The translations under genes were made by a program, and so were the position numbers. DNA of 59,201 bases from Opitutaceae bacterium (GTDB lineage: Bacteria; Verrucomicrobiota; Verrucomicrobiia; Opitutales; Opitutaceae). Positions 48,815 to 56,401 of this stretch are shown here, piece by piece. Numbering within the stretch: position 1 is the first letter of the stretch; every line of letters begins with the position of its first letter. The stretch lies in the NCBI GenBank assembly GCA_019455245.1, contig JACFMR010000023.1, positions 1 through 59,201 on the forward strand. Reading direction: 5' to 3'. The notes beneath the pieces were generated by a model that was given only the letters and a program-made list of their open reading frames with translations, was not told the origin of the DNA and did not search any database.

Positions 48815-49882
48815 TCAGGATTTGGGCGCGAGTTCGAACATGCGTTCGATGCTGTGGGCGGCGCGGCGGCGCAGGTCCTCGTCGAGGGTGACGATCTGGT
48901 CGGGCCGCGGGGCGCGGAGGGCGTCGCGCACTTTTTCGAGCGAGTTGAGCTTCATGTAGGGGCAGAGCCGGCAGCCGCCGATGAAGGTTTTCTCCGGATC
49001 CTCGACCTCGAGCCGGCCGACGAGGCCGCATTCGGTGAGCATCAGAAAATACGGCGCGACGGTGGACTTCACGTATTGCAACATCGCGCCGGTGCTGCCG
49101 ACGAAGTCGGACGCGGCGGCCACGTCGGGCGGGCACTCGGGGTGCGAGACGACCTTGAGGCCGGGAAACTGCGCGCGGGCCTCCGCGATCTGCGCCACGG
49201 TGAATTCCTCGTGCACCATGCAGGTGCCGTCGGACGTGATGAGCTCCTTGTCGATGCCGCGGCGTTTGAGTTCGTCGCGGATATTGTGGCCCATGAGCCG
49301 GTCGGGCACGAAGAGGATGCGCCGCTGCGGCAGGTTGGCGATGATGTGGTAAACGTTGCCCGAGGTGACGCAGACATCGCACTCGGCCTTCACCTCGGCG
49401 GTGCTGTTGATGTAGCAGACGACCGCCGCGTCGGGATAGGCGGCCTTGAGCTTGCGCAGCTGGTCGCCGGTGATGGAGTCCGCCAGCGAGCAGCCGGAGC
49501 CGCGGTCGGGCACGACCACGGTGGCGTCGGGCGAGAGGATCTTGGCCGTCTCGGCCATGAACACCACGCCGGCAAACACGATCATGTCGGCCTTGGACTC
49601 CTTCGCCTTCAGGCTGAGGTAGTAGGAGTCGCCCTTGAAATCGCCGACGCCGTAGATGATCTCCGGCTCGACGTAGGAGTGGGTCAGGATGACGGCGTTC
49701 TTTTCCTTTTTCAGCCGGTTGATCTCCAGCGTCAGCGGGGCGATCTCACGGCAGGTGTCGAGGTTCCATTTGCGGCCCTGCGGCTCGCAGTCGACGTTCA
49801 TCAACACGCGCAGCAGACGCTCGGCTTCGGCCTCGATCAACGGTTCGGTGAGGGTGGGGGCTGCCATGGCGGACCGGCTCAC
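48815..49882 (-). CDS. nadA: Quinolinate synthase A
   Basis: NadA condenses iminoaspartate with dihydroxyacetone phosphate to quinolinate, using a [4Fe-4S] cluster. The protein (355 residues) shows ILTHSYVEPEIIYGVGDFKG, DMIVFAGVVFMAETAK, PDRGSGCSLADSI, CYINSTAEVKAECDVCVTSG, and GGCRLCPYMKLNSLEKV; these supply the three cluster Cys. The GTG start overlaps the panD stop by four bases (GTGA); an ATG five codons later is equally possible. It couples the CoA half of the run to the NAD half. Confidence 0.95.
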   Translation of the reverse strand: MSRSAMAAPTLTEPLIEAEAERLLRVLMNVDCEPQGRKWNLDTCREIAPLTLEINRLKKEKNAVILTHSYVEPEIIYGVGDFKGDSYYLSLKAKESKADMIVFAGVVFMAETAKILSPDATVVVPDRGSGCSLADSITGDQLRKLKAAYPDAAVVCYINSTAEVKAECDVCVTSGNVYHIIANLPQRRILFVPDRLMGHNIRDELKRRGIDKELITSDGTCMVHEEFTVAQIAEARAQFPGLKVVSHPECPPDVAAASDFVGSTGAMLQYVKSTVAPYFLMLTECGLVGRLEVEDPEKTFIGGCRLCPYMKLNSLEKVRDALRAPRPDQIVTLDEDLRRRAAHSIERMFELAPKS

Positions 49883-50250
49883 GGTTCACGGACGGCCGCA
49901 TCGCGGGCCGTGGTGATGCGGTTTTGATCGTCGAGTTGCACGACGCGGGCGGAATGCCCGGCGATTTCCTCCGGCGCCAGCGCGGCGTAGGCGGCGATGA
50001 TTACACGGTCGCCGACCTCGACGAGGTTGGCGGCGGCGCCGTTGATCTGCAGCTGGCCGGGCTCGCCGTAGATCACGTAGGTGGTGAAGCGGGCACCGTT
50101 GGTGATGTCGTAGATGTCCACCTGCTCAAACTCCAGCAGCCCGGCGGCGCGGCAGAGGGCGCGGTCGATCGAGACCGACCCCTCGTAGTGAAGGTCGGCC
50201 GCGGTGACCGTGGCGCGGTGAAGTTTGGCGCGAAGAAAGGTTCTGTGCAT
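49879..50250 (-). CDS. panD: Aspartate 1-decarboxylase proenzyme
   Basis: PanD decarboxylates aspartate to beta-alanine for pantothenate. It is self-cleaved at a Gly-Ser bond to form a pyruvoyl group; here LHYEGSVSIDRALCRAAGLL contains that Gly-Ser. Other family parts are HRTFLRAKLHRATVTAADL at the N-terminus, VDIYDITNGARFTTYVI and INGAAANLVEVGDRVIIAAY. The length of 123 residues is normal. It lies four bases after coaX and overlaps nadA. Confidence 0.96.
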   Translation of the reverse strand: MHRTFLRAKLHRATVTAADLHYEGSVSIDRALCRAAGLLEFEQVDIYDITNGARFTTYVIYGEPGQLQINGAAANLVEVGDRVIIAAYAALAPEEIAGHSARVVQLDDQNRITTARDAAVREP

Positions 50251-50254
50251 GAGC

Positions 50255-51049
50255 TTAAACTGGCCGGACAAAAAAATCCAAGCCGTGCAAGATAAGCCCG
50301 GGCTCCACCGCCGTAAAGAGCCTTTGGCCTTTTAAGTGTGTCACCATGCCGCCTGTGCCAAGCACCACGACACGCTGACGACCAAACACTTCTGTGCGGC
50401 TGCGGGCCACGAGTTCGCGAATCGCCCCGGCGTGGCCGATGATGGCGCCGCTGCGAATCGCCGCCGCCGTGTCGCGGGCGACCACGGTGGTTGGCGCCCG
50501 CAAGGTCACCGCCGGCAGCCGGGCGGTGCGTTGCGCGAGCATCGCGGGCCACAGGCCCAGCCCCGGCAAAATCGCGCCGCCGTGCAGCCGGCCGGCGCGA
50601 TCCGCCACGGTGATCGTGGTGGCCGTGCCGCAATCGACCACGATCACGTTTTGTTGTGGGTGGAGTTTGCGCGCACCGAGGACCGTGGCGATGCGGTCGG
50701 TGCCGAGCCGTTGCGGCTGGCGGTAACCGATTTTCAGACCGTGGCCGGCCGCGGCGGTGAGAATCTGCGGTTCAACGCCGAATGCATCGCGCACGGCGGC
50801 CGTCAGCGAATCCGTGCGGTCGGGCACCACGGAGCAGAGGGCGATGCGATCGATTTTGCCGCGGGCGAGGCGGCGCAAGTTCTGCTGTAGGGCGGGGATT
50901 CCGATCCCCGCCATTGCGCGGGTGGCGTTTGCTGGCGGGGTTCGGCGACCCCGCCCTACATCGATACGAACCGAGCGCAGAAGGCGGCCGTCTTCGAACA
51001 CGCCGGCGAAGAGCGTGGAATTGCCGAGGTCGAGCGCGAGCGTTCTCAT
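50255..51049 (-). CDS. coaX: Type III pantothenate kinase
   Basis: CoaX phosphorylates pantothenate, the first committed step to CoA. The 264-residue protein has the phosphate-binding LALDLGNSTLFAGVF, IALCSVVPDRTDSL, YRQPQRLGTDRIATVLGAR, VIVVDCGTATTI and GGAILPGLGLWPAMLAQRTA. Residues about 30-54, where family members have an ordinary loop/helix, are encoded by a complete 75-base REPIN-like element (VGRGRRTPPANATRAMAGIG and on). The enzyme lies on an edge away from the catalytic motifs, so it may tolerate this. The start overlaps the coaB stop (ATGA). Confidence 0.93.
   Translation of the reverse strand: MRTLALDLGNSTLFAGVFEDGRLLRSVRIDVGRGRRTPPANATRAMAGIGIPALQQNLRRLARGKIDRIALCSVVPDRTDSLTAAVRDAFGVEPQILTAAAGHGLKIGYRQPQRLGTDRIATVLGARKLHPQQNVIVVDCGTATTITVADRAGRLHGGAILPGLGLWPAMLAQRTARLPAVTLRAPTTVVARDTAAAIRSGAIIGHAGAIRELVARSRTEVFGRQRVVVLGTGGMVTHLKGQRLFTAVEPGLILHGLDFFVRPV
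50887..50961. repeat. REPIN-like paired palindromes inside coaX
   Basis: The 75-base element (TGTAGGGCGGGGATTCCGA ... GGCGACCCCGCCCTACA) is a multiple of three and leaves the coaX frame open. It is the same type as the intergenic copies at 47811 and 55519. Confidence 0.92.
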
Positions 51050-51684
51050 GACGATTGCTGCAGCAACGCGTCCAGCGCCGCCGCCAGGGCGGGCACGCCG
51101 GCGAGCGGTTGCGGTTCAAGTTCCGGCGCGGTGAACAACCGGAAAGGATGCGCGGCGGCGGTTTTGATTTCTTCGAGATCGTTGTGCACGACGGCATCAA
51201 CGCGGCTTTCGTCGAACTGGCGCCGCACTGCCGCCAGCCGCGCCGCCGCATCGGCCCCGACGGTGAGTTTGAAGCCGATGACGCGCAGCGGGCGGGGCGA
51301 CAATCCGCGCAGTTGCGGCAGAATCTTCGGGTTGCGCACGAGGGTGAGCGTCCGGGCGGGCACGGCGGAGTCCAGTTTGCCGGGGTTGGCGGTTTCCGGC
51401 CGATAATCCGCCACCGCGGCGGTCATGATGACGCCCGCGAATTCACCACCGGCCAGCAGTCCGTGCATTTGACCGAGCAAATCATCGGCCGAAGAAAACA
51501 CCTGCGAATCCACTCCGGCCGGCGCCGCCACGGCACCGGTGCCGCGCAACAGGAGCACCTCGTGATCGCGGGCCGCCAACGCGGCGGCCAGCTCCGCGCC
51601 GGTGCGGCCGGTGCTGACGTTGGAAAGGAAGCGCACCGCGTCGATCGGTTCGCGCGTGGCCCCGGCGGTGACCAGCAGTTTCAT
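51046..51684 (-). CDS. coaB: Phosphopantothenate-cysteine ligase (CoaB half)
   Basis: CoaB joins 4'-phosphopantothenate and cysteine, activating with CTP in bacteria. The 212-residue protein matches the C-terminal half of bifunctional CoaBC: LLVTAGATREPIDAVRFLSN, STGRTGAELAAALAARDHEV, GVIMTAAVADYRPETANPGK, LVRNPKILPQL and VIGFKLTVGADA. In many bacteria CoaB and CoaC are fused; here they are two genes overlapping by four bases. coaX follows with another four-base overlap. Confidence 0.94.
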   Translation of the reverse strand: MKLLVTAGATREPIDAVRFLSNVSTGRTGAELAAALAARDHEVLLLRGTGAVAAPAGVDSQVFSSADDLLGQMHGLLAGGEFAGVIMTAAVADYRPETANPGKLDSAVPARTLTLVRNPKILPQLRGLSPRPLRVIGFKLTVGADAAARLAAVRRQFDESRVDAVVHNDLEEIKTAAAHPFRLFTAPELEPQPLAGVPALAAALDALLQQSS

Positions 51685-52229
51685 TTGGCCGCGAGCGCCG
51701 CCAGCACTTTGGCGGCGATGGCCTCGGGTTCCGGCAGGCGGCCGGAACCGGATTCGCCGCAGGCGTGCGGTCCCTCGACCGGGTCGATCACCTGCACGCC
51801 CCATTCGCGCAACCGCGCCAGGGAGGCCGCGGTCGCGGGATGCTCCCACATGCGGTGATTCATCGCGGGCGAAACCCACCAGGGCTTCTTGTCGAGTTCC
51901 CAAGCCAGAAACAGGGTGCCCACCGGATCGTGTGCCAGACCGGCGGCGAGTTGGTTGAGCGTGTTGGCGGTGGCGGGGCAAACGAGCGCGAGGTCCGCGC
52001 GGCGCGCGAGCTCGATGTGGTCAAGCGCCTGTCCCTCCGCCCAGAGATCGGTGAACACCGGCCGGCCGCTGAGGCCTTCCAACGTGGCGGTGCCCACGAA
52101 ACGCAGCGCCGCGGGGGTCGCCACGGTCTGCACCGTCACGCCGGCCTGCACGAGCCGCGAGATCACCGTGCACGCCTTGTAGCATGCGATGGAACCGGTG
52201 AGGAGAAAGAGGACGTTACCTTGCGACAT
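51681..52229 (-). CDS. coaC: Phosphopantothenoylcysteine decarboxylase (CoaC half)
   Basis: CoaC is the FMN-dependent decarboxylase that makes 4'-phosphopantetheine. The 182-residue protein shows LLTGSIACYKACTVISRLVQ, LDHIELARRADLALVCPATA (active-site His), NTLNQLAAGLAHDPVGTLFL, the PAMN motif in VSPAMNHRMWEHPA, and the substrate-clamp Cys in GPHACGESGSGRLPEPEA. Its start overlaps the panC stop by 14 bases. Together with coaB it supplies the usual CoaBC activities. Confidence 0.94.
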   Translation of the reverse strand: MSQGNVLFLLTGSIACYKACTVISRLVQAGVTVQTVATPAALRFVGTATLEGLSGRPVFTDLWAEGQALDHIELARRADLALVCPATANTLNQLAAGLAHDPVGTLFLAWELDKKPWWVSPAMNHRMWEHPATAASLARLREWGVQVIDPVEGPHACGESGSGRLPEPEAIAAKVLAALAAK

Positions 52230-52980
52230 TGTCGATGAGCCGGGTGGAGCCGAGCCGCACGGCACCGAGCCGTCGGCGGTCGATATCCTCGACGTAATCC
52301 ACCGCGAAGCCAAGCTCCGTCAGCCGCTGTCGCGCGGTGGCGGCGTCGGGCGCGGAATTGAGCACGGCATGAAACTGCGGGGCGAGCGCGCGCTCCGCGG
52401 GGGACAACCGCACATTGCGCGAACTCAGCGCGAGACCGTCGGGCTCGCGCACGGTCGGGCAGCCGACGATCTCCGTTTCGAGGCAAAACGCCTGCACCAT
52501 GCCGCGCACCAGCTGCAGTTGCTGCCAGTCCTTCTCGCCGAAGTAGGCACGATCCGCGCCGGCGATCTGCAGGAGCTTCATTACGACCGTGAGCACGCCG
52601 GTGAAATGCCCCGGCCGGTGCGCGCCGCACAATTCGCGGCTGAACGCATCCTCCTGCACCGTATAGGCGGTGCCGTTGGGATACATCTCCGCCACGGACG
52701 GCACAAAGACGACATCGACGCCGTGGGCCGCCATCAGGGTGCGGTCGGCGTCGAGGGTGCGCGGATAGGTGTCGAAATCCGTCGATTCGTCGAACTGCGT
52801 GGGGTTGACGAACACGCTTGCCAGCACGACATCGCAGTCGCGGCGCGCCGCGTCAAAGAGCGTGGCGTGGCCCGCGTGCAGCGCCCCCATTGTCGGCACG
52901 AAGCCGATGGTGCGGCCGGCGGCGTGATGGGCGGCGCGCAGCGCGCGCCATGCCGCGACGGTGTGCACGGTGCGGAGCAT
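52216..52980 (-). CDS. panC: Pantothenate synthetase
   Basis: PanC joins pantoate and beta-alanine using ATP. The 254-residue protein has the HIGH-type motif GFVPTMGALHAGHATLFDAA, SVFVNPTQFDESTDFDTYPR, the segment GAHRPGHFTGVLTVVMKLLQ, AYFGEKDWQQLQLVRGMVQA and SSRNVRLSPAERALAP. It is slightly shorter than the usual 280 residues, with a compact C-terminal domain. The start lies two bases after the panB stop. Confidence 0.95.
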   Translation of the reverse strand: MLRTVHTVAAWRALRAAHHAAGRTIGFVPTMGALHAGHATLFDAARRDCDVVLASVFVNPTQFDESTDFDTYPRTLDADRTLMAAHGVDVVFVPSVAEMYPNGTAYTVQEDAFSRELCGAHRPGHFTGVLTVVMKLLQIAGADRAYFGEKDWQQLQLVRGMVQAFCLETEIVGCPTVREPDGLALSSRNVRLSPAERALAPQFHAVLNSAPDAATARQRLTELGFAVDYVEDIDRRRLGAVRLGSTRLIDNVAR

Positions 52981-52982
52981 GG

Positions 52983-53771
52983 TCAGAATGATTCCCGTGC
53001 GGCGGGAAATTTGCCACCATGCACGGCCTCCGCATAACGCGTGAGGCCCGAGCGGAGCGTTTTCTCGCCGTCGGCAAAACGGCGGACAAAACGCGGTTTG
53101 AAACCGGGATTGAGCCCGAGGAAATCGTGCCAGACGAGCACCTGGCCGTCGCATTTTGCCCCGGCGCCGATGCCGATGGTCGGGATCGGCAGCGAGGCGG
53201 TGAGTTCGGCGGCGAGTTTGGCCGGGATGCACTCGAGCACCACGGCAAACGCGCCGGCGGCCACGAGCGCCGCGGCATCCTCGCGCAATTGCGCGGCCGC
53301 CTCCGCCTGTTTGGCCTGCACGCGAAATCCGCCGGTGGCGTGCACCGACTGCGGCAGCAGCCCGAGGTGGCCCATCACGGGAATGCCCGATTCGACGAGG
53401 TGGGCGATGACATCGGCATGGCCGCGCACGCCCTCGATCTTGACCGCCGACGCGCCGGCGCGGAGCAGCGCGGCCGCGCAGTCCAGGGCATGGGCCCGGC
53501 CCTTGCGGGCGGCGAGAAACGGCATGTCGGCGACGATGAATTTGTCCGGGGCGCCGCGCGCCACGGCCTTGGTGTGCAGCACCATCAGCTCCGGCGTGGC
53601 GCCAAGCGTGTCGGCCTCGCCGTGCACGACCATCATCACGCTGTCGCCGACCAGCACGCAGTCCACCGGAGTGTCCGCGAGCAGCCGGGCCATGCCGGCA
53701 TCGTAGGCCGTGACCATGGCGATCTTGCGCCCGGCCACCTTGGCGGCGGCGAAATCCCGGATGGTTTTCAT
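52983..53771 (-). CDS. panB: 3-methyl-2-oxobutanoate hydroxymethyltransferase
   Basis: PanB makes ketopantoate from ketoisovalerate and methylenetetrahydrofolate. The 262-residue protein shows MVTAYDAGMARLLADTPVDC, VLVGDSVMMVVHGEADTLGA, GASAVKIEGVRGHADVIAHL, GHLGLLPQSVHATGGFRVQA and IPTIGIGAGAKCDGQVLVWH. It opens the nine-gene run panB-panC-coaC-coaB-coaX-panD-nadA-nadC-nadB. panE or another ketopantoate reductase is not in the window. Confidence 0.97.
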   Translation of the reverse strand: MKTIRDFAAAKVAGRKIAMVTAYDAGMARLLADTPVDCVLVGDSVMMVVHGEADTLGATPELMVLHTKAVARGAPDKFIVADMPFLAARKGRAHALDCAAALLRAGASAVKIEGVRGHADVIAHLVESGIPVMGHLGLLPQSVHATGGFRVQAKQAEAAAQLREDAAALVAAGAFAVVLECIPAKLAAELTASLPIPTIGIGAGAKCDGQVLVWHDFLGLNPGFKPRFVRRFADGEKTLRSGLTRYAEAVHGGKFPAARESF

Positions 53772-53891
53772 GGGTTACCCAACCAAGACCATTGCCGCGA
53801 AAGTGCAAGGGCGCCCTGCGTCATCGCCCTGCTTGACCGGGGCATCATCCGCCCTACCTGTTACCCGTCGCCACCCTCACCCCAACGCACC

Positions 53892-55517
53892 ATGTCCTTT
53901 CATTCCCTTGCGCATCGCCTGCTGATTTTTCTCACCGCCGCCCTGCTGCCCTGGCTTGCCGGCTGCGGCCAACGCGAGACCCTCGTGCAGCAGGCCGCGC
54001 GCGACGGCATCATGCTTGTGGGCAACGGCGCGGAGCCGTCCGATCTCGATCCGCAGACGATCACGGGCATCCCCGAGCGCAACATCGTCGCCACCATGTT
54101 CGAGGGTCTGACCCGCAGCGACTACGCGACGCTCGAGCCGCGCCCCGGCGTGGCGGAGCGCTGGGACATCTCGGACGACGGACTCGTTTACACCTTCCAC
54201 CTGCGGCCCGGGGTCACGTGGTCCGACGGCACGCCGCTGACCGCGCGGGATTTTCATGCTTCGTTCAAACGGCTGCTTTCGCCGCAGCTCGGATCCGACA
54301 ACGCCGACCAGCTCTATCTCGTGGTCAACGCCGAGGCCTACCACAAGGGCCGGCTGGACGATTTTTCGCAGGTTGGCTTCCGGGTGATCGACGACCTGAC
54401 CCTGGAGGTGCGGTTGCAATACCCCGCGCCGTTTCTGTTGAAAACCATGGCCGCGCGCTCGTGGTATCCGGTGCCGCTGCACGTGCTCGAAAAGCTCGGC
54501 GACCCGCTGCGGCCGGGCAATCCGTGGACCAAGCCGGAACATTTCGTGGGCAACGGTCCGTTCAAGCTGAAGACCTGGGTGCCCAACAGCCACATCGAGG
54601 TCGAGCGCAACCCGGCCTACTGGAACCACGCGGCGGTGAAGCTGAACGGCATCCGCTTCGTGCCGATCGAAAACCAGCCCGCCGAGGAGGCGGCGTTCCG
54701 CTCCGGCCAGCTGCACAAGACCGAACGGGTGCCGCTGACCAAGATCGCCACCTACCGGCGCGAGGCGCCGGAAAAGCTGCACATCCATCCGTACTCGGGC
54801 GTTTATTATTTCAACTTCAACGTGAACCGCGAACCGTTCACCGACGTACGGGTGCGGCGCGCGCTGGCCATGGCGGTGGACCGCGAGAGCCTGGTCAAAA
54901 ACGTGACGTTGGCCGGCGAGATTCCCGCCTACCATTTTACGCCCGAGGGCCTCGGCGGCTACGTGAGCCGCGCGCGCACGCGGCTGGATTTCGACGAGGC
55001 GCGCCGCTTGCTGGCCGAGGCGGGTTATCCCGGCGGCCAGGGCCTGCCGCCGATCACGCTGCTCTACAACACCGCGGAAAACCACCGCGTGATCGCAGAG
55101 GCGATCCAGCAAACGTGGAAGCGCGAGCTCGGCATCGACATCAAGTTGGAGAACCAGGAGTGGAAGGTCTACCTGGACAACATGCAGCACGAGTTCTACC
55201 AGATCTGCCGCGCCGGCCTGATCATGGAGCCCTACGATGTCTCGCAGTTCCTGCGCGTCTTCACCAGCGATTCGGGGTTCAACCGCACCGGCTGGAAAAA
55301 CGCCGAATACGACCGGCTCTACGAGGAGGTCATGCGCACCAATGACGAGGCCGAACGCATGAAAAAAATGCAGCGGATGGAGGGGATTCTCACCGACGAG
55401 ATGCCGATTTTGCCCGTCTACTACTACACCAACCAATACCTGATGGACCCCTCGGTGCAGGGTTGGGTGGACAATCTGCTCGCGCTCGGGCCGTTCGATC
55501 AGGTCTGGCTGCAATGA
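53892..55517 (+). CDS. Oligopeptide ABC transporter substrate-binding lipoprotein
   Basis: This 541-residue protein is an extracytoplasmic binding protein of the OppA/SBP_bac_5 family. It has a lipoprotein signal peptide with lipobox LAGC (Cys near residue 25). Family parts are NGAEPSDLDPQTITGIPERN, TMFEGLTRSDYATLEPRPGV, YTFHLRPGVTWSDGTPLTAR, VGNGPFKLKTWVPNSHIEVE and VRRALAMAVDRESLVKNV. No permease or ATPase gene is adjacent, so its partners must be elsewhere or it acts alone. It is divergent from panB. Confidence 0.93.
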   Translation: MSFHSLAHRLLIFLTAALLPWLAGCGQRETLVQQAARDGIMLVGNGAEPSDLDPQTITGIPERNIVATMFEGLTRSDYATLEPRPGVAERWDISDDGLVYTFHLRPGVTWSDGTPLTARDFHASFKRLLSPQLGSDNADQLYLVVNAEAYHKGRLDDFSQVGFRVIDDLTLEVRLQYPAPFLLKTMAARSWYPVPLHVLEKLGDPLRPGNPWTKPEHFVGNGPFKLKTWVPNSHIEVERNPAYWNHAAVKLNGIRFVPIENQPAEEAAFRSGQLHKTERVPLTKIATYRREAPEKLHIHPYSGVYYFNFNVNREPFTDVRVRRALAMAVDRESLVKNVTLAGEIPAYHFTPEGLGGYVSRARTRLDFDEARRLLAEAGYPGGQGLPPITLLYNTAENHRVIAEAIQQTWKRELGIDIKLENQEWKVYLDNMQHEFYQICRAGLIMEPYDVSQFLRVFTSDSGFNRTGWKNAEYDRLYEEVMRTNDEAERMKKMQRMEGILTDEMPILPVYYYTNQYLMDPSVQGWVDNLLALGPFDQVWLQ

Positions 55518-55518
55518 A

Positions 55519-55635
55519 TGTAGGGCGGGATCGCCTGATCCCGCCTCCACCCGCGCCGGATTGGTTGAAGCTGCGTTTGAACCCAACGGCTGTTCCGAAC
55601 GTAGTGCAGTGGCGGGCAAGGGACTGCCCGCCCTA
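55519..55635. repeat. REPIN-like paired palindromes, spread copy
   Basis: A first hairpin TGTAGGGCGGGATCGCCTGA with TCCCGCC and a second GGCGGGCAAGGGACTGCCCG with CCCTAC are separated by about 60 bases instead of the usual short spacer. It follows the oligopeptide-binding protein gene directly. Confidence 0.82.
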
Positions 55636-55692
55636 CCTGGCTACCGTGCCATAATCCAATCGCTACGATGCTTTGGGATCAGGTTGCGGACG

Positions 55693-56358
55693 TCACAGCG
55701 CCACGCGAATGGCCGCGGCCACGGGTTCCGCGAGCGCGGCGTAACCGGCGGGCGTGAAGTGGACGTTGGCCGGCTGCTGCCACTCCGCCAGACGCGGCGC
55801 GGTGAAGGCGTGCAGGTCGTTGATCGTCACGCCGAGCTCGCGCATCACGGCGGTGGCGCGGGCGTTGACGGCCAAAACGTCGGCCTCGTCGCGGGTCGGA
55901 TTGATCGTGCGACCGGGCACGGGCGTGGTGGTGGCGAAAATCAGGCGGGCGCCGGTGCGCTGCAAACGTGTCACCAAGGTGCGCAGGTTGGCGGCGTATG
56001 TGTCCGGCGTCGTGCGCACGGTGCCCGATGGTAAGCGCGTGATATCGTGCAGGCCGAAGTTGAAATGGATGACGTGCCACGGTTCGGGGCCCAGCCATTT
56101 GTCGAGCATCACAAGGCCAAGCGTGGTGGCGCCGCCGTTGTCGGGAATGCGGTGCACGTTGGCGGTGGCGCGGAGCAATTCACGCACGAACGGCGTATAG
56201 CCCAGCGAGATGGAATCTCCGATCAACAGCACGCGCGGCAACGCGGGGTTTTCTGTCCACGGCGCGAAGGCGGCAGGAAAATCGCGCCGCACGTCGGCCC
56301 GCACCGCGCGGGCCGAGACCGGATTCACCATCCAATCGTTGTGGTTGGGGACGGGCAT
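55693..56358 (-). CDS. SGNH/GDSL hydrolase
   Basis: This 221-residue protein is an SGNH-type esterase or acyl hydrolase. Block I is VLLIGDSISLGYTPFV (catalytic Ser), the block with the oxyanion Gly is DNGGATTLGL, block III reads HFNFGLHDIT with a Gly/Leu in the usual Gly-Asn place, and block V is NVHFTPAGYAALAE, where the His of the triad lies (the usual Asp is Asn here). No signal peptide is seen in this reading. The substrate is not predictable; carbohydrate esters are common for the group. The hairpin at 56371 separates it from nrfA. Confidence 0.82.
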   Translation of the reverse strand: MPVPNHNDWMVNPVSARAVRADVRRDFPAAFAPWTENPALPRVLLIGDSISLGYTPFVRELLRATANVHRIPDNGGATTLGLVMLDKWLGPEPWHVIHFNFGLHDITRLPSGTVRTTPDTYAANLRTLVTRLQRTGARLIFATTTPVPGRTINPTRDEADVLAVNARATAVMRELGVTINDLHAFTAPRLAEWQQPANVHFTPAGYAALAEPVAAAIRVAL

Positions 56359-56370
56359 GGGGGCACCCCG

Positions 56371-56394
56371 ACGCGCGTTGGGGGCAACGCGCGT
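56371..56394. terminator. Perfect hairpin after nrfA
   Basis: ACGCGCGTTG and CAACGCGCGT form a perfect 10-bp stem around GGGG, eight bases after the nrfA stop on the minus strand. No U-tract follows, so its role as a terminator is uncertain; it could stabilise the 3' end. Confidence 0.5.
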
Positions 56395-56401
56395 CACCCG
56401 A

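Noticed and set aside
53772..53891. REPIN-like element between panB and the oligopeptide-binding protein gene
   Set aside because: AGGGCGCCCTGCG and CCGCCCTAC fragments are present, but paired hairpins cannot be drawn convincingly. It may be a decayed copy.
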